Source: Wolfiporia cocos
Taxonomy: Eukaryota > Basidiomycota > Agaricomycetes > Polyporales > Phaeolaceae
Reading direction: 5' to 3'
DNA length: 64,000 nt
Assembly (NCBI GenBank): GCA_029448655.1
Contig: JACCLO010000009.1
Span: 2,232,001-2,296,000 of the forward strand
Positions 54,065 to 63,852 of the stretch are shown here, piece by piece; position 1 is the first letter of the stretch, and each line of letters opens with the position of its first letter. The translations under genes were made by a program, and so were the position numbers. The notes under the pieces are model-generated. The model was not told where the DNA came from and ran no database searches. It worked only from the letters and a program-made list of their open reading frames with translations.

Positions 54065-55528
54065 TGTCACAAGAATTCTCTTGCTTTCCCGCTATTTTCT
54101 ACTACTTTCCGGCAATTCTACGAATTATCTACGACTTTCTAGACCAATAACTAGTTTATCACGGTTCATAACTATACGTTAAATACAAGCCACTTGATGG
54201 CCACATTATCTCCCGTAACGACGGTCTTATCTTATCAAAGTGGTTACCATCAGTCACCTGTCTAGTTCCTAGCCAATCGGATGTCTCGTCCGAAGCAGTC
54301 AGCATAGAAACGTCAGCGGACTGGGCACTGGTCATGCCCCATCTTTGTAATGACAATGCGCACTTACCGCTATTCGCGCGGCCTCTGCCACATACCTATA
54401 TCCCGGTATTGATCAGTATATCCATTTAATGTGTATTACTCAGTACTTAGGTGTCTGGGGACTTGTACATACAAATACTGACATTAGCATTATCTAATAA
54501 GACTGTTAGGGGTCTTATATTTCATGTATATATACTGGACGTTGTCGGTCAAAATTAAATTGCTCGGTTTCACCGGGTGTTAAAATTGCACCGGGCTATT
54601 CGAGTTGTTCGTGGGGTCGATTTGGGTAGTTCCACAAGTGGGGAGACAAGGAGGATGGCTATAGAGTGCAGCAGAATATTTGGGAGGAGTGACCAGATTA
54701 CTTCAGGAGAAGGTTGACTCTTAGTCTTGTAGAACTTGTGCCTCGTGCACTGCCTGTCCGGTAGGCATTCCAGGGAGACACTTCAGTCGTCTGAACTTCA
54801 GCTGGGTAACTTGATTCTCTGATTCTTTTTTTTTGAGACCACTGGGGCCAGTATATATACAGGAAAAATGGGGGACTACAGTACTTGTGGATAGGTACCC
54901 TAGTATTTTTCCTGAGCAAGTTTTTGAGTCATGTAGAGCGATGAAACATTATTGTATGGTTTATCCAGAGTGGATAGGCAATTTTCTGAAACACGATCGT
55001 AGTGGGAGAAAGTATAAGAGATGAAACAGGGCATAAAATACCGTAAAACATTTTTAGAGAGGGACCAGGGTTGCACCTGATCTTGGATAAATTGGTGTAT
55101 ATACGTTGAAGTATCTCGGATCTAAAATAAATTTTCTGGGGCGCGCTCCCCGTGTTTGGGGGTTAGAGAAGTCACGGAAAGGGGAGGGGACAAGGGTTAG
55201 CGCCGTCACGTGACGTGATCGGCGCTGTGGCTGAGCTTCCCAGATAGGTACTCCAAACTTCTAGAGGCTATCCCGGGAGATCCGCTTGGTGGATTTTGAT
55301 GATTAGGGTACGTATGGATTCCCCTAGTATTTTAGTATTTTATTATGATGCTATCCTCAAGCAAAACGATTTATTTGGCGGACAACGTGCTGAGCGCTAT
55401 TGCCTCAGTTCTATTCATTGCATTCATACTACGAGTTAACAGCTCAACGTATCCTGCTTAACATCTTACAACCTCTTCGTCTAACCAACGAACCCTCAAG
55501 AATAACCAGTAAGTGTTATCTTGTGTTA
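54065..55528 (+). repeat. 3' LTR of element V with an 842-bp insert (family C)
   Basis: The LTR parts are 54065-54542 and 55389-55528 (618 bp together), starting TGTCACAAGAATTCTC and ending CTTGTGTTA. The insert at 54543-55384 interrupts the sequence CTGGACGT/GCTGAGCG. Confidence 0.9.
54543..55384. mobile_element. 842-bp non-coding insertion with imperfect inverted ends
   Basis: The insert has ends TGTCGGTCAAAATTAAAT and ATTTATTTGGCGGACA, which are imperfect inverted repeats, with ACGT duplicated at both sides (54539-54542 and 55385-55388). No coding capacity is seen. It may be a DNA-transposon MITE or an LTR with a 4-bp duplication; I cannot decide. Confidence 0.6.
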
Positions 55529-55592
55529 TACGTGCAGAAGAAAGATCTATATTCACAACTCAAATATACGAATGGGTATTCAACCCGTAACA
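55529..55592 (+). repeat. 3' LTR of the element II copy, right part (family A)
   Basis: The last ~60 bp of the LTR whose left part is 31302-31946, ending TATTCAACCCGTAACA. The sequence after it (CTGTAGC) belongs to a different mobile element, and no duplication matching the left side of the copy was found. Confidence 0.85.
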
Positions 55593-57516
55593 CTGTAGCA
55601 GTATTGGATCAGACGAGATGAGGTCTTAATCAATCACACTGGCAGTTGTAATCCTGGAGCAGTTGAGGGACAATGCCCAACATCAAAGAGCACATCCAGA
55701 ATGCTATTCATCATATACAATCTACTGGGGCTCAGAATATCAAGGCTGTCGCTTCTCAATTCTCTGTTTCTTATCACACTCTTCTTCGTCAGCTTCATGG
55801 ATGTACAAGACCTCGTAATGCTGCATAACAGAATAGGCAGCTTCTCACTCATAGTCAGGAGCAAGCCTTTACTGACTGGCTCAAACACCTTAGTGATACT
55901 GGCTACCCTCTAAGTAGATGCACTGTTACCAAAAAAGTTCAACGCTTGCTTAATTGCAGTCATCGGCCTTCGAGAAAATGGATGCATGGTTTTCTTAGCA
56001 GCCACCCAGACATTCATCTTGGGAAGCCATCGGGACTTGATCCGAAGCATGCACAGGCATTCAATGCAGCAACTGTGGCACACCATTTTGAGTTGCTTCA
56101 GAAGGTTCTTGATGAGCTTGGGATACCTTGGTCAAATGTCTATAACATGGATGAGAAAGGAGTTCAGTGGGGTGGTGGGCAAAAGGTCATGGTGCTCAAG
56201 TATTTGATACCGAGAGATTGCCGGCCAAAGTACAGGATCCATAGCCCCAATTTGGAGCTCATGACCATCATTCAATGCGTATGTGCTGACATGGCAAGCC
56301 TCAAGCCTGGATTCATCTTCTCTGGAGAGAGGTTTCACAAAGAGTGGTTTGAAGTCGATCCCAATATCTGGCAAGTACTTGCTCACAATCAACAGAGCTA
56401 GATTCTAATATATCTCATTAGCATTGGAATGTCTCCAAATGGATGGACAGATGATTTTCTCTGCACAGAATGGTTTGAGAAGACATTCATTCCCCAGGCT
56501 CAGGCTCACAATACAAGCGGTGCCCCAAATCTGCTCATGTACGATGGTCATGGGGCACATACAACAAAGCGTATGGTTGAGCTCGCCATTGTGCAAATAA
56601 CATCCATTTGTTCTGCCTCCCCCCTCCCACAACACATAAACTCCAGCCACTTGATGTTGGTGTCTTTGGGCCTTTGCAGCGAAAATGGCAGGAGCATTGT
56701 GATGATGTTCTTGATGAGACAGGGGAAGAGATTTGTCGCCAAGACTTTGTTCGTGAACACATGTCTGCACGAGAAGCATCAGTTCAACCGGAATTGATAC
56801 AAGCCGTGTTCCGAAGATGCAGTATGGCTCCTTTCAATCCAAACATATTCACACACCATGACTTTGCTCCGAGTGCATCCTCCTGCACATGTTCCATCAT
56901 CCTATCCTCACCGTAAATCATTACGCCACCAGCCAGCTACCGGTCATATGACCCCAATCACCAATCACTGTTGTACAGAACAAGGCCAGCATGAAGACGA
57001 GCAGACGATGAAGGCGATAGTGACAATAGTGGTGATGATGGCACATGGGATTTGGAAACAGACAGTGAGATGATTGAAGAAAACTTGACGGCATGTACCA
57101 CACTCAAACCTATGGTCACTCTCAAAAGTGGTCCCATAACTACACTTCCGCATGCATGCACTCAGGAACCTCTTGGAGCATCACATGTTGTGGCAGCCCC
57201 ACCTCCATTTTTCTACAATCCCATCGATACACATTGCTCGCATAGCAGTCCCTCCGGGGCGATCGCACATCCTAAACACCAGATCGTCAAACTCTCCAGA
57301 ATACAGTGAATGACCTCACTCACGAGAATGCCGCCTTAAAAAACAGGCTAGAGAAGGCAGAGGTTCACTGCCAGATGGCTGCAATGGAGATTGAGGCACT
57401 ACAGAAGAAGTTGAACATGAAGGCCTTGTGAAAGGGAAAAGGCCATGCAGTGGTCACAGATTCATGATGTTTTACATCTGGTGAGGGTCTGGAAACATGG
57501 AGGGCCCAGGAAGTAG

Positions 57517-57593
57517 TGTTGGAATAAACCAGCAGGGGCATACCACTACTCCACCGTGGAGTAGTGGTATACCCCTGCTGGTTTATTCCAACA
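57517..57593. repeat. 77-bp terminal palindrome, left
   Basis: The stretch is a near-perfect self-complementary sequence centred on CTCCACCGTGGAG. It has a single mismatch between arms (GGGGCATACC against GGTATACCCC) that the right copy lacks. Confidence 0.93.
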
Positions 57594-57616
57594 TAAATAT
57601 AGTCGAAGGCTATGGG

Positions 57617-58312
57617 TGTTACGGGTCGAATACCCGTTCGTATATTCGAGTCGCAAATATAAATCGTTCTTCTGCACGTAGACTTGTTGTCGTGTGCAAG
57701 GTAAATGCTTGTGAGATACCTTCAAGTCCTAAGTGAAGTTCTTAGGAGATCGGTTAATATCCAATACGCGTTAGAGGATATAGTCTGTTTGGAGTGCGAG
57801 TTAAATAGAATATTAAACTCGCCTAAGTCCGAGAAGTCTGTGTGCACTTCGAGGACTTAGTCATTCGGTTTCTCGAGCGAGAAATACTGAGCGTAGTTTC
57901 CTACATTTGAGAACGAGTATAAGACTTCTTGTTTGTACAACAAGGTCGAGCTGAGAAGCTTCGACAGTAAGTACATGAGTTTATATACTGTGCTAGGTTT
58001 CAGGGGTCAAGTCCGTCTCAGATGTCACCGATACTATCTACGCTATAGTACCAAACGTTTGATAGGTATGGAATGATATATCCGAGACGATAGATAGGAA
58101 TGATGGTGGTTGAACGCCATCTATCAGCTAGAGAACGATGAACATGAAACGGTGGCAGAGTTGGATCTGCCAAAGGTGAAACGCGCCCTATCCGCTAATA
58201 CAACCGGGGGTACATCGAATAGCCAGGGGGTTGGTTGTTCAACAAGTCCCTGTATTGTATTGGCCCAATGGTGAGTTCTGTCAGCGTTCAAAAATTCGGA
58301 ATAGCCGTAACA
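57617..58312 (-). repeat. Solo LTR, family A (minus orientation)
   Basis: The 696-bp LTR starts TGTTACGGGTCGAATACCC and ends ATTCGGAATAGCCGTAACA, flanked by the perfect duplication ATGGG (57612-57616 and 58313-58317). Confidence 0.92.
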
Positions 58313-58494
58313 ATGGGGCAGAGGTCGAGGGTTCAATCCCCCATGTGGTCATAAAACCTCACAGGTCATCCTCCAGGTTGTAATGCTCTTACATAAAACC
58401 TCACAGGTCATCCTCCGGGTTGTAATATTGGTAAAACCAGTACGGCCCAACGCCGCTACCCACTCACGTGGCTACTGCATAACTTGTGGGTAAA
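58313..58494. repeat. B-box segment and 38-39-bp tandem duplication
   Basis: GGTTCAATCCC at 58330-58340 matches the internal B-box of tRNA genes, but I cannot fold a tRNA around it and see no A-box. A unit ATAAAACCTCACAGGTCATC then occurs twice in tandem (starting about 58350 and 58394). It could be the head of a tRNA-derived SINE. Confidence 0.4.
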
Positions 58495-58938
58495 CGAGTT
58501 TAATTACCCATGGCTTCGCCACGGATGTCAATTGTCACTTAAGTATGATAATTAATAGAATAAGAACTTATTGGATTGTGAGTCCGCCCAACCCGTCTCT
58601 GCCCGCTCAGCCACTTCCGACACCTCGCTGATGCTCGGTGTCATCGTCGCTGAGCTTGTAATCCTGTGTCCACAAATGTGGTCCCTCAAAAACTCCCAAA
58701 TTTTCTGGCATGTATCTACAGTACAGGCTATTTACATTACAAAATCCCGTGGCACAGCGCAGGGAGGTCCAGGACGCGGTCGAAGAACGCGCGCGCCTTG
58801 CAGGCGCCAGGCATGGGAATCCACCAGCCAACTCCCCGGGTCGGTGGCGCGAGCCCTATGGGACGACGGATAGCACGTGGCACACGTGGAAAAGCACATG
58901 GCAGTTCCCATGCAATCCACGACCCTTTAGTACTTAGA
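58495..58938. mobile_element. Minisatellite-type element, copy b1 (array nearly absent)
   Basis: It starts CGAGTTTAATTACCCATGG and ends AGTACTTAGA, resembling the ends of copies a and b2. The middle matches the same unique 5' region (CTCAGCCACTTC, GCATGTATCTACAG) and GC-rich 3' region (CGCCTTGCAGGCGCC). It holds only about one 22-bp unit. It abuts copy b2 directly. Confidence 0.65.
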
Positions 58939-60406
58939 CTAGCTTAATTACCTGTGGCTTCGCCACGGTCACACTGCTTTTTCCACTTCAATATATTATT
59001 CCAATCCATGTGTGTCTATTTCAGATAATCAGGGGTTTTTTTAAGTTACCTGTGGATCCCCTATGAATTTCATGTGCATTACCCATGGCTTCCCCAACTT
59101 CCCTCTTTTGTCTCTTGTCTCTGCCTGCTCAGCCACTTCTGACACCTCGCTGATCCTCGGTCTCATCATCGCTTTGCTTGTAATACTGTGTAATGTGGTT
59201 TCAAAATGTTCTTCATTTTTTTTGCAATCTTTTGGCAGGCATCTACAGCACAGGCCATTTATGTTACAAAGATCCCCGTGGCATGAGGCATAAATCCCCG
59301 TGGCATGAGGCGTAAATCCCCATGGCACAAAGCACAAATCCCCATGGCATGGGGCACAAATCTCCATGATACAGAGCACAGATCCCTGTGGCATGGGGTA
59401 CAAATCCCCGTGGTGTGGGGTATTTACGTTACAAAATCCCCGTGGCTCAGGACACAAATCCCCGTGGCACAGGGCACAAATCCCCGTGGCACGGGGCACA
59501 AATCTCCATGATACAGAGCACAAATCCCTGTGGCATGGGGCACAAATTCCCATGGCATTGGGGTGCAAATACCTGTGGCATGGGGTACAAATCCCCGTGG
59601 GGTGGGGTATTTACATTACAAAATCCCCGTGGCACAGGACACAAATCTCCATGGCACAGAGCACAAATCTCCATGGCACAGAGCACAAATCCCCATGGCA
59701 CAGGACAAACAAATCCCTGTGGCATGGGCCACAAATCCCCATGGTGTAGGGTATTTACATTACAAAAATCCCTGTGGCACAGGGCACAAATCCCCATGGC
59801 ATGTGGCACAAATCCCTGTGGAATTGGGGTACAAATCCCTGTGGTACAAGGTACAAACCCCTGTGGTGTGGAGTATTTATATTACAAAATCCCCATGCCA
59901 CAGGACACAAATCCCTGTGGCATGGGGCACAAATCCCCGTGGCATGGGGCACAAACCCCCATGGAATGGCCCCGTGGTATAGGGCACAAATTCCCGTGGC
60001 ACGGGGTACAAATCCCCATGGTGTGGGGTATTTACATTACAAAATCCCCATACCACAGGACACAAATCCCTGTGGCATGGGCCACAAACACCCATGGAAT
60101 GGGCCACAAATCCCCATGGTGTGGGTACAAATCCCCGTGGTGTGGGGCACAAATCCCCGTGGTGTGGGGCATGAATCCCCGTAGCATGGGGCACGAATCC
60201 CTGTGGTGCAGGGCAGGAACAGCGTGCGCGCCTTGCAGGCGCCGGGCGTGGGAATCCACCGGCCAACTCCGTGGATGGCAGGCGCCCTATCTAATGGGAG
60301 GAGGATCAACAACGCGCATGGACGCCACGTGGCGAACGTGGATGCCAGGTGTGCAAAACGCGAGCGACATGCGACGCCTCCCACGCGAGCCCCCATTACT
60401 TATAGA
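58939..60406. mobile_element. Minisatellite-bearing element, copy b2
   Basis: It begins CTAGCTTAATTACCTGTGG and ends TTACTTATAGA. The first ~330 bp are nearly identical to copy a. The array of 22-bp units (about 59268-60215) is more than twice as long as in copy a. The GC-rich 3' part follows. Confidence 0.75.
59268..60215. repeat. 22-bp minisatellite array, copy b2
   Basis: Several dozen degenerate units of GGCACAAATCCCCGTGGCAT type, with the spacer GTGGGGTATTTACATTAC recurring about every 160-250 bp, giving a higher-order pattern. The array is open in several frames on both strands; the predicted peptides are simple repeats. Confidence 0.92.
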
Positions 60407-60427
60407 TATAGCCTTCGACTATATTTA

Positions 60428-60504
60428 TGTTGGAATAAACCAGCAGGGGCATACCACTACTCCACCGTGGAGTAGTGGTATGCCCCTGCTGGTTTATTCC
60501 AACA
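60428..60504. repeat. 77-bp terminal palindrome, right
   Basis: The same palindrome as at 57517-57593, here with fully matching arms. Confidence 0.93.
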
Positions 60505-61000
60505 AGTAGAGAGACAGGCAAAGCAGCATGAGAAGGATAAGCTAGATGCATGCCGATGTGCAGCTGAAGCATCACAAGTGGCACAGAGACAGGAGCAGAG
60601 CAAGACGATGGTCTTCAGCGGCAGCCTACTGTCAAGAAATAAGCCCGATCTGCAGGATATCGTGGCCGCATTACATTTGTCAACTGACGGCACAAAGGTG
60701 GCACTCATAGATGCAATCAAAGCCCACCTGGATTCGCATACGGCCTTGCAACAGAACGAGCGGTTCCGCAGTCTTCTGGCCCGTGGCGGTGAGAAGCGTA
60801 GCACACCGTTCTCAGACGAGAATCAGCCGCCCGCCAGGCGTCAACGAGTTGATTCAGGCCCGCCCACATTCTGTGTAGTAATGTCGAATAATACAACTGC
60901 TCAGCATAGCAACGGGTCTTTACAATTCCAAGAGAATGTGTACCCACCCAGTCACCAAACTGTTGTTGCTGGATTCCACTCATACTCATCATATTAGTAT

Positions 61001-62232
61001 ACTACTGTGCTACAATATAAATGTGCCACAGACATTAGACACATGCAATAATACCAGGACGCGATTAAACACACACCAAAACGACGCAGAACACACCACA
61101 GAAAGCCAGCTGGTAGGCAGAATGCCCATCTGAGGTAGTTCAGCCACAGCTCGACCGATCGTGATCGGCCTTGATCATGCTCGTACAGTGAACCTTCGCT
61201 GGCTCATACACAATCTGAAACGTCGCAAAAGCCCTGCAAGCACTATCTGGCTGCTCATCCAGTCAAAACAGGTACCACCTGACGCTTCCCTAGGCCCTCT
61301 AGCCTAGCCAGGTCTGGCCCAACCCCGGCTGCCTTCCTATAGTTTTTCCATGTCTTTTCTCTCCGACATCGGTGCACCACCCTGGATCTACAGGTGATTG
61401 GTTACATAAAATAATTTGCTTGTGTTTCAGGACAATCTTCACCGCTTCAGGGTTCGTCTCTGAATTATATAGCTTGTAGGGTGCACACTCGAAATTTTAG
61501 GGCACTTAAAATGTTGTAGAAAATTTCGTGGCTCTCCATGTATTTAGGCGACGTGCAGATACGAGCAAATCATCGAATTCTACCCAGACGAAGTTAGACG
61601 AAGGGCTGCGCTCGAGGCGTACGCTTAGGACTTAGGAAATCGGTCACAAACATTTTCGAGTCAACTTCTATTATTTCCGCTTTATTCGACGCACCGCCGC
61701 AGCTCTAGGTCGCTACAGGCTACATTCAACCGGTAAAACTACTCGACCTCAACCCCTCGAACACCTCGCCTATCCCGGCACATCCAGACCTGCCCGGAGA
61801 ACCCGAGAGAAAATATTTTTCTGACGACACTACACCATACCCGGCCCCCGGACCTAGTACGCAACGATGAATTGCATGTAGCCCTTGATTCTAGCACAGT
61901 TATTTTGAGGCTCGCTTGGATAGATCTGTACATCACGCAGAGTCGTAGCAGCTGCGATCGCGTTCGCGTTCGCCACCGGTAGCAGCATGCCGTCTGATGC
62001 CGTGTATTCGGCAATTCGGCGATCGCGACTGATGGCGTTATGGAATGGAATAGGTGCAAGCTTCGTTAGCGCGCGCCGCTACCAATGCCGAGCACCGGCA
62101 TTCAGATTTGTAAGCCACGGACCCCGAGCATCGCAGAATGACAGTGACGACGGTATCACGTGCGTGTGCTTTCTCGTTTTCCTGCGGCTGTCGATTGACC
62201 TTCGAGGGGCGAAGGCGACTTACGCTGCATTC
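61001..62232. other. Unassigned region
   Basis: No recognisable gene. 61001-61130 may be the 3' flank of the transposase gene. 61740-62060 has only short open frames with no domain. From about 62008 a sequence (TCGGCAATTCGGCGATCGCG ... CCGAGCACCGGCA) begins that recurs at 63240-63390 partly in inverted and partly in direct orientation. Confidence 0.4.
62008..62104. repeat. Short repeat shared with 63240-63390
   Basis: TCGGCAATTCGGCGATCGCG (62008 on) recurs in the same orientation at about 63360. The following part, through GAATAGGTGCAAGCTTCG to GCCGAGCACCGGCA, recurs inverted at 63242-63308. The pair frames the integrase-like remnant. Confidence 0.75.
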
Positions 62233-62428
62233 ATGGCAAGGAATAACCAGCACCTACCAGTCCGTAAGTGTACATATAATTATTCGAAAAGTAAATCGTT
62301 GACGCCACTTTAGCCCCTGATGATCTGATTCGGCCCCACATCGAACGTTACGTGCAGATGGGGCTCTCGTACCCAGCAATTCTTAAGCATCTGAAGGGTC
62401 ACTTTGATACTGCACAATATGGGCTCAG
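62233..62428 (+). pseudogene. N-terminal remnant of a mobile integrase-like gene with intron
   Basis: Two exons can be read: 62233-62263 (MARNNQHLPV) and 62314-62428 (DDLIRPHIERYVQMGLSYPA, then HLKGHFDTAQYGLR), joined across a GTAAGT..TAG intron of 50 nt. Another donor (GTAATT) follows at 62429. The helical N-terminus resembles the start of basidiomycete genes with an integrase core, from memory only. No catalytic part was found downstream in frame; a minus-strand stretch near 62590-62700 is coding-like but unrecognised. It is probably a fragment. Confidence 0.45.
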
Positions 62429-63236
62429 GTAATTCCATGTCAGGTAAATTGCACCTGTAATAACAATACTAAGGCTTGCGCGCGATTTGTGTCGAAATTT
62501 GGTTACGACGCGTTTTGCCTCCGAACGATGCAAATGGGCCGAAAGCGACGCGAAAAAAGCTGTAAACGCGTAGGAAAACCGCTCACCTGGTGACCACGCT
62601 CAACCAGTCTCCAAGCGGCTTCCACATATCCTGCATCCGGCCTGTAATCCTTGTTCGTAATAATCTCCTTTCCCCACGAGAAAAAGTCAGATAAACGTTT
62701 GAAGACACGCGTCGAAAAAGTAGATGGTTCCTGCTATTTCGAGTTAGCCACATTCCGAAGTCAAACATACAAAACGCGTCGCTCACTTCGTAATCGGGGC
62801 GTTTGTCCGGGCGAAATTGGGGTAGGACGTTGTATCTGTGCGGCCCACGCGTATCCGAACGCGTTGGTCCGCTCATTGCAAGGTAATTAGGCCCGTGAAC
62901 CGGTCAATGATCTTCGCAGGTGATGTGCTGTGATCTGCGCTATGATCATGGCGACATCACCGTGGCGCGTTAGGCGCCTGTTTATGAGCGCTTGCCCATC
63001 GAACACAAACTCATTAAGTCTCCATCGTTGAGAAGGAGTATACCAGAGACAACCTAATATATGTACTCATACCAGCAGTAGGCATCATGGGATTTGTCAA
63101 AAGAACCTCAAGTTCCAACAAAGAAAATGTAATGCATGGCTGGGAGTCGAACCGTCGTCATGGGCGCATCACGTGCATATGGGTCGATTGCGCTAAGTCA
63201 CTTGTCTGAGATGTCCGGGGTCCTGGGTTTACAGAT
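62429..63236. other. Unassigned region
   Basis: 62475-62900 is rich in CG dinucleotides (GACGCGTTTTGCC, GAAAGCGACGCG). No gene is recognised. On the minus strand near 63145 GGTTCGACTCCC matches a tRNA B-box, with TGACTTAGCGCAA 5' of it resembling an A-box, but the acceptor and T stems do not pair. Confidence 0.35.
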
Positions 63237-63239
63237 CTA

Positions 63240-63435
63240 ACTGCCGGTGCTCGGCATCGGTGGCGGCGGCGCGCGCTAACGAAGCTTGCACCTATTCCAT
63301 TCCATATGGCGTGACTGATGCCCGGAAAAAAGTTGCATTGCCGTTGCGATACTTCACGTCGGCAATTCGGCGATCGCGACTGATGGCGTGACTGATGCTC
63401 GGAGAAAAGTTGCATTGCCGTTGCGATACTTCACG
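63240..63435. repeat. Repeat cluster upstream of the P450 gene
   Basis: The inverted match to 62037-62104 is followed by a direct duplication of about 50 bp (GGCGTGACTGATGCCCGGA ... GCGATACTTCACG) at about 63309-63358 and 63386-63435. The 63436-63852 stretch holds no gene but has TTATATT boxes at 63722-63728 and 63734-63740, about 115-130 bp upstream of the P450 ATG. Confidence 0.75.
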
Positions 63436-63852
63436 GGCTTCGGTATCATGCAGAATGCACTTTCAGAAGTTCAAAAAATACATCTTATACTAGAGACGCA
63501 TAGCTATCATTTTGAAAAGACTCCGAGAGATTTGGGCTTGGTGTCATGAAGATACAGATACAGGCAAAACTTTGTGGGACATGCGAATATGTGGGCCAGT
63601 GATAGCAGCGTCGGCTATCATGCCGGGATATAGATATATGCTCGAGGTGACAGACTTCTTGTGATTGACGGAAGCTGTCACTCACGCTTCGCTGTCGCGA
63701 TAGGCGCCAGCCACGGCCGGCTTATATTCGCGCTTATATTTTGCGACGTCTGGCCAGGCATCGCTGGCCAGCGTTTTCAGGTTGCGTTCTCGTACAGGCC
63801 CTCATCCTGCAGCAGTTCTACCACGCACATTCACGCCTATGTGTACAGCCAG

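Larger units (their letters stand above)
31947..55528 (+). mobile_element. Ty3/gypsy element V with nested insertions
   Basis: Two family C LTRs (5': 31947-32121 plus 43122-43565; 3': 54065-54542 plus 55389-55528) flank a plus-strand interior (43566-54064) with extra ORF, Gag and Pol ending in a dUTPase. Flanks TATGT (31942-31946) and TACGT (55529-55533) are a one-mismatch duplication in a family A LTR. The 5' LTR holds 11 kb of nested insertions. The interior holds a minisatellite element, a family A LTR and a family B LTR; the 3' LTR holds an 842-bp insert. A few stops and frameshifts make the element inactive. Confidence 0.9.
57517..60504. mobile_element. Composite insertion with 77-bp palindromic ends
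   Basis: Both ends are the same 77-bp palindrome (57517-57593 and 60428-60504) starting TGTTGGAATAAACCAG and ending TTTATTCCAACA. The duplication AGTAG (57512-57516 and 60505-60509) flanks the unit. Inside each end lies a 20-bp inverted pair, TAAATATAGTCGAAGGCTAT at 57594-57613 and its inverse at 60408-60427. Between them are a family A LTR, a tRNA-like B-box segment and two minisatellite-type copies. No transposase or RT is encoded. Confidence 0.75.
55673..60997 (+). pseudogene. DDE_1/pogo-type transposase with C-terminal SAP-like domain
   Basis: The start MPNIKEHIQNAIHHIQ is followed by a helix-turn-helix region (AVASQFSVSYHTLLRQLHG). The DDE core has VYNMDEKGVQWGG (first Asp), LLMYDGHGAHTT (second Asp) and, after a frameshift near 56600, THKLQPLDVGVFGPLQRKW (third Asp). 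In-frame stops occur early (after PRNAA) and after LAHNQQS. Distal parts include a coiled-coil-like segment (ENAALKNRLEKAEVHCQMAA). A 2988-bp composite insertion (57517-60504) splits codons that rejoin as AQEVERQAKQHEKDK. After it, LQDIVAALHLSTDGTKVALI plus DAIKAHL fits a SAP DNA-binding motif. The gene ends HSYSSY. The combination fits Tc1/mariner-class pogo transposases; this copy is inactive, and no terminal repeats were identified. Confidence 0.83.

Noticed and set aside
58313..58345. A possible tRNA gene at the B-box GGTTCAATCCC
   Set aside because: There is no A-box or foldable acceptor arm; at best a tRNA-derived SINE head.
59388..60509. A 373-codon open frame on the plus strand
   Set aside because: It is a reading of the stop-free 22-bp minisatellite, with simple repeated peptide and comparable open frames in other frames and on the other strand.
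63121..63205. A possible minus-strand tRNA gene
   Set aside because: B-box and A-box-like motifs are present, but the acceptor and T stems do not pair and no anticodon arm could be built.
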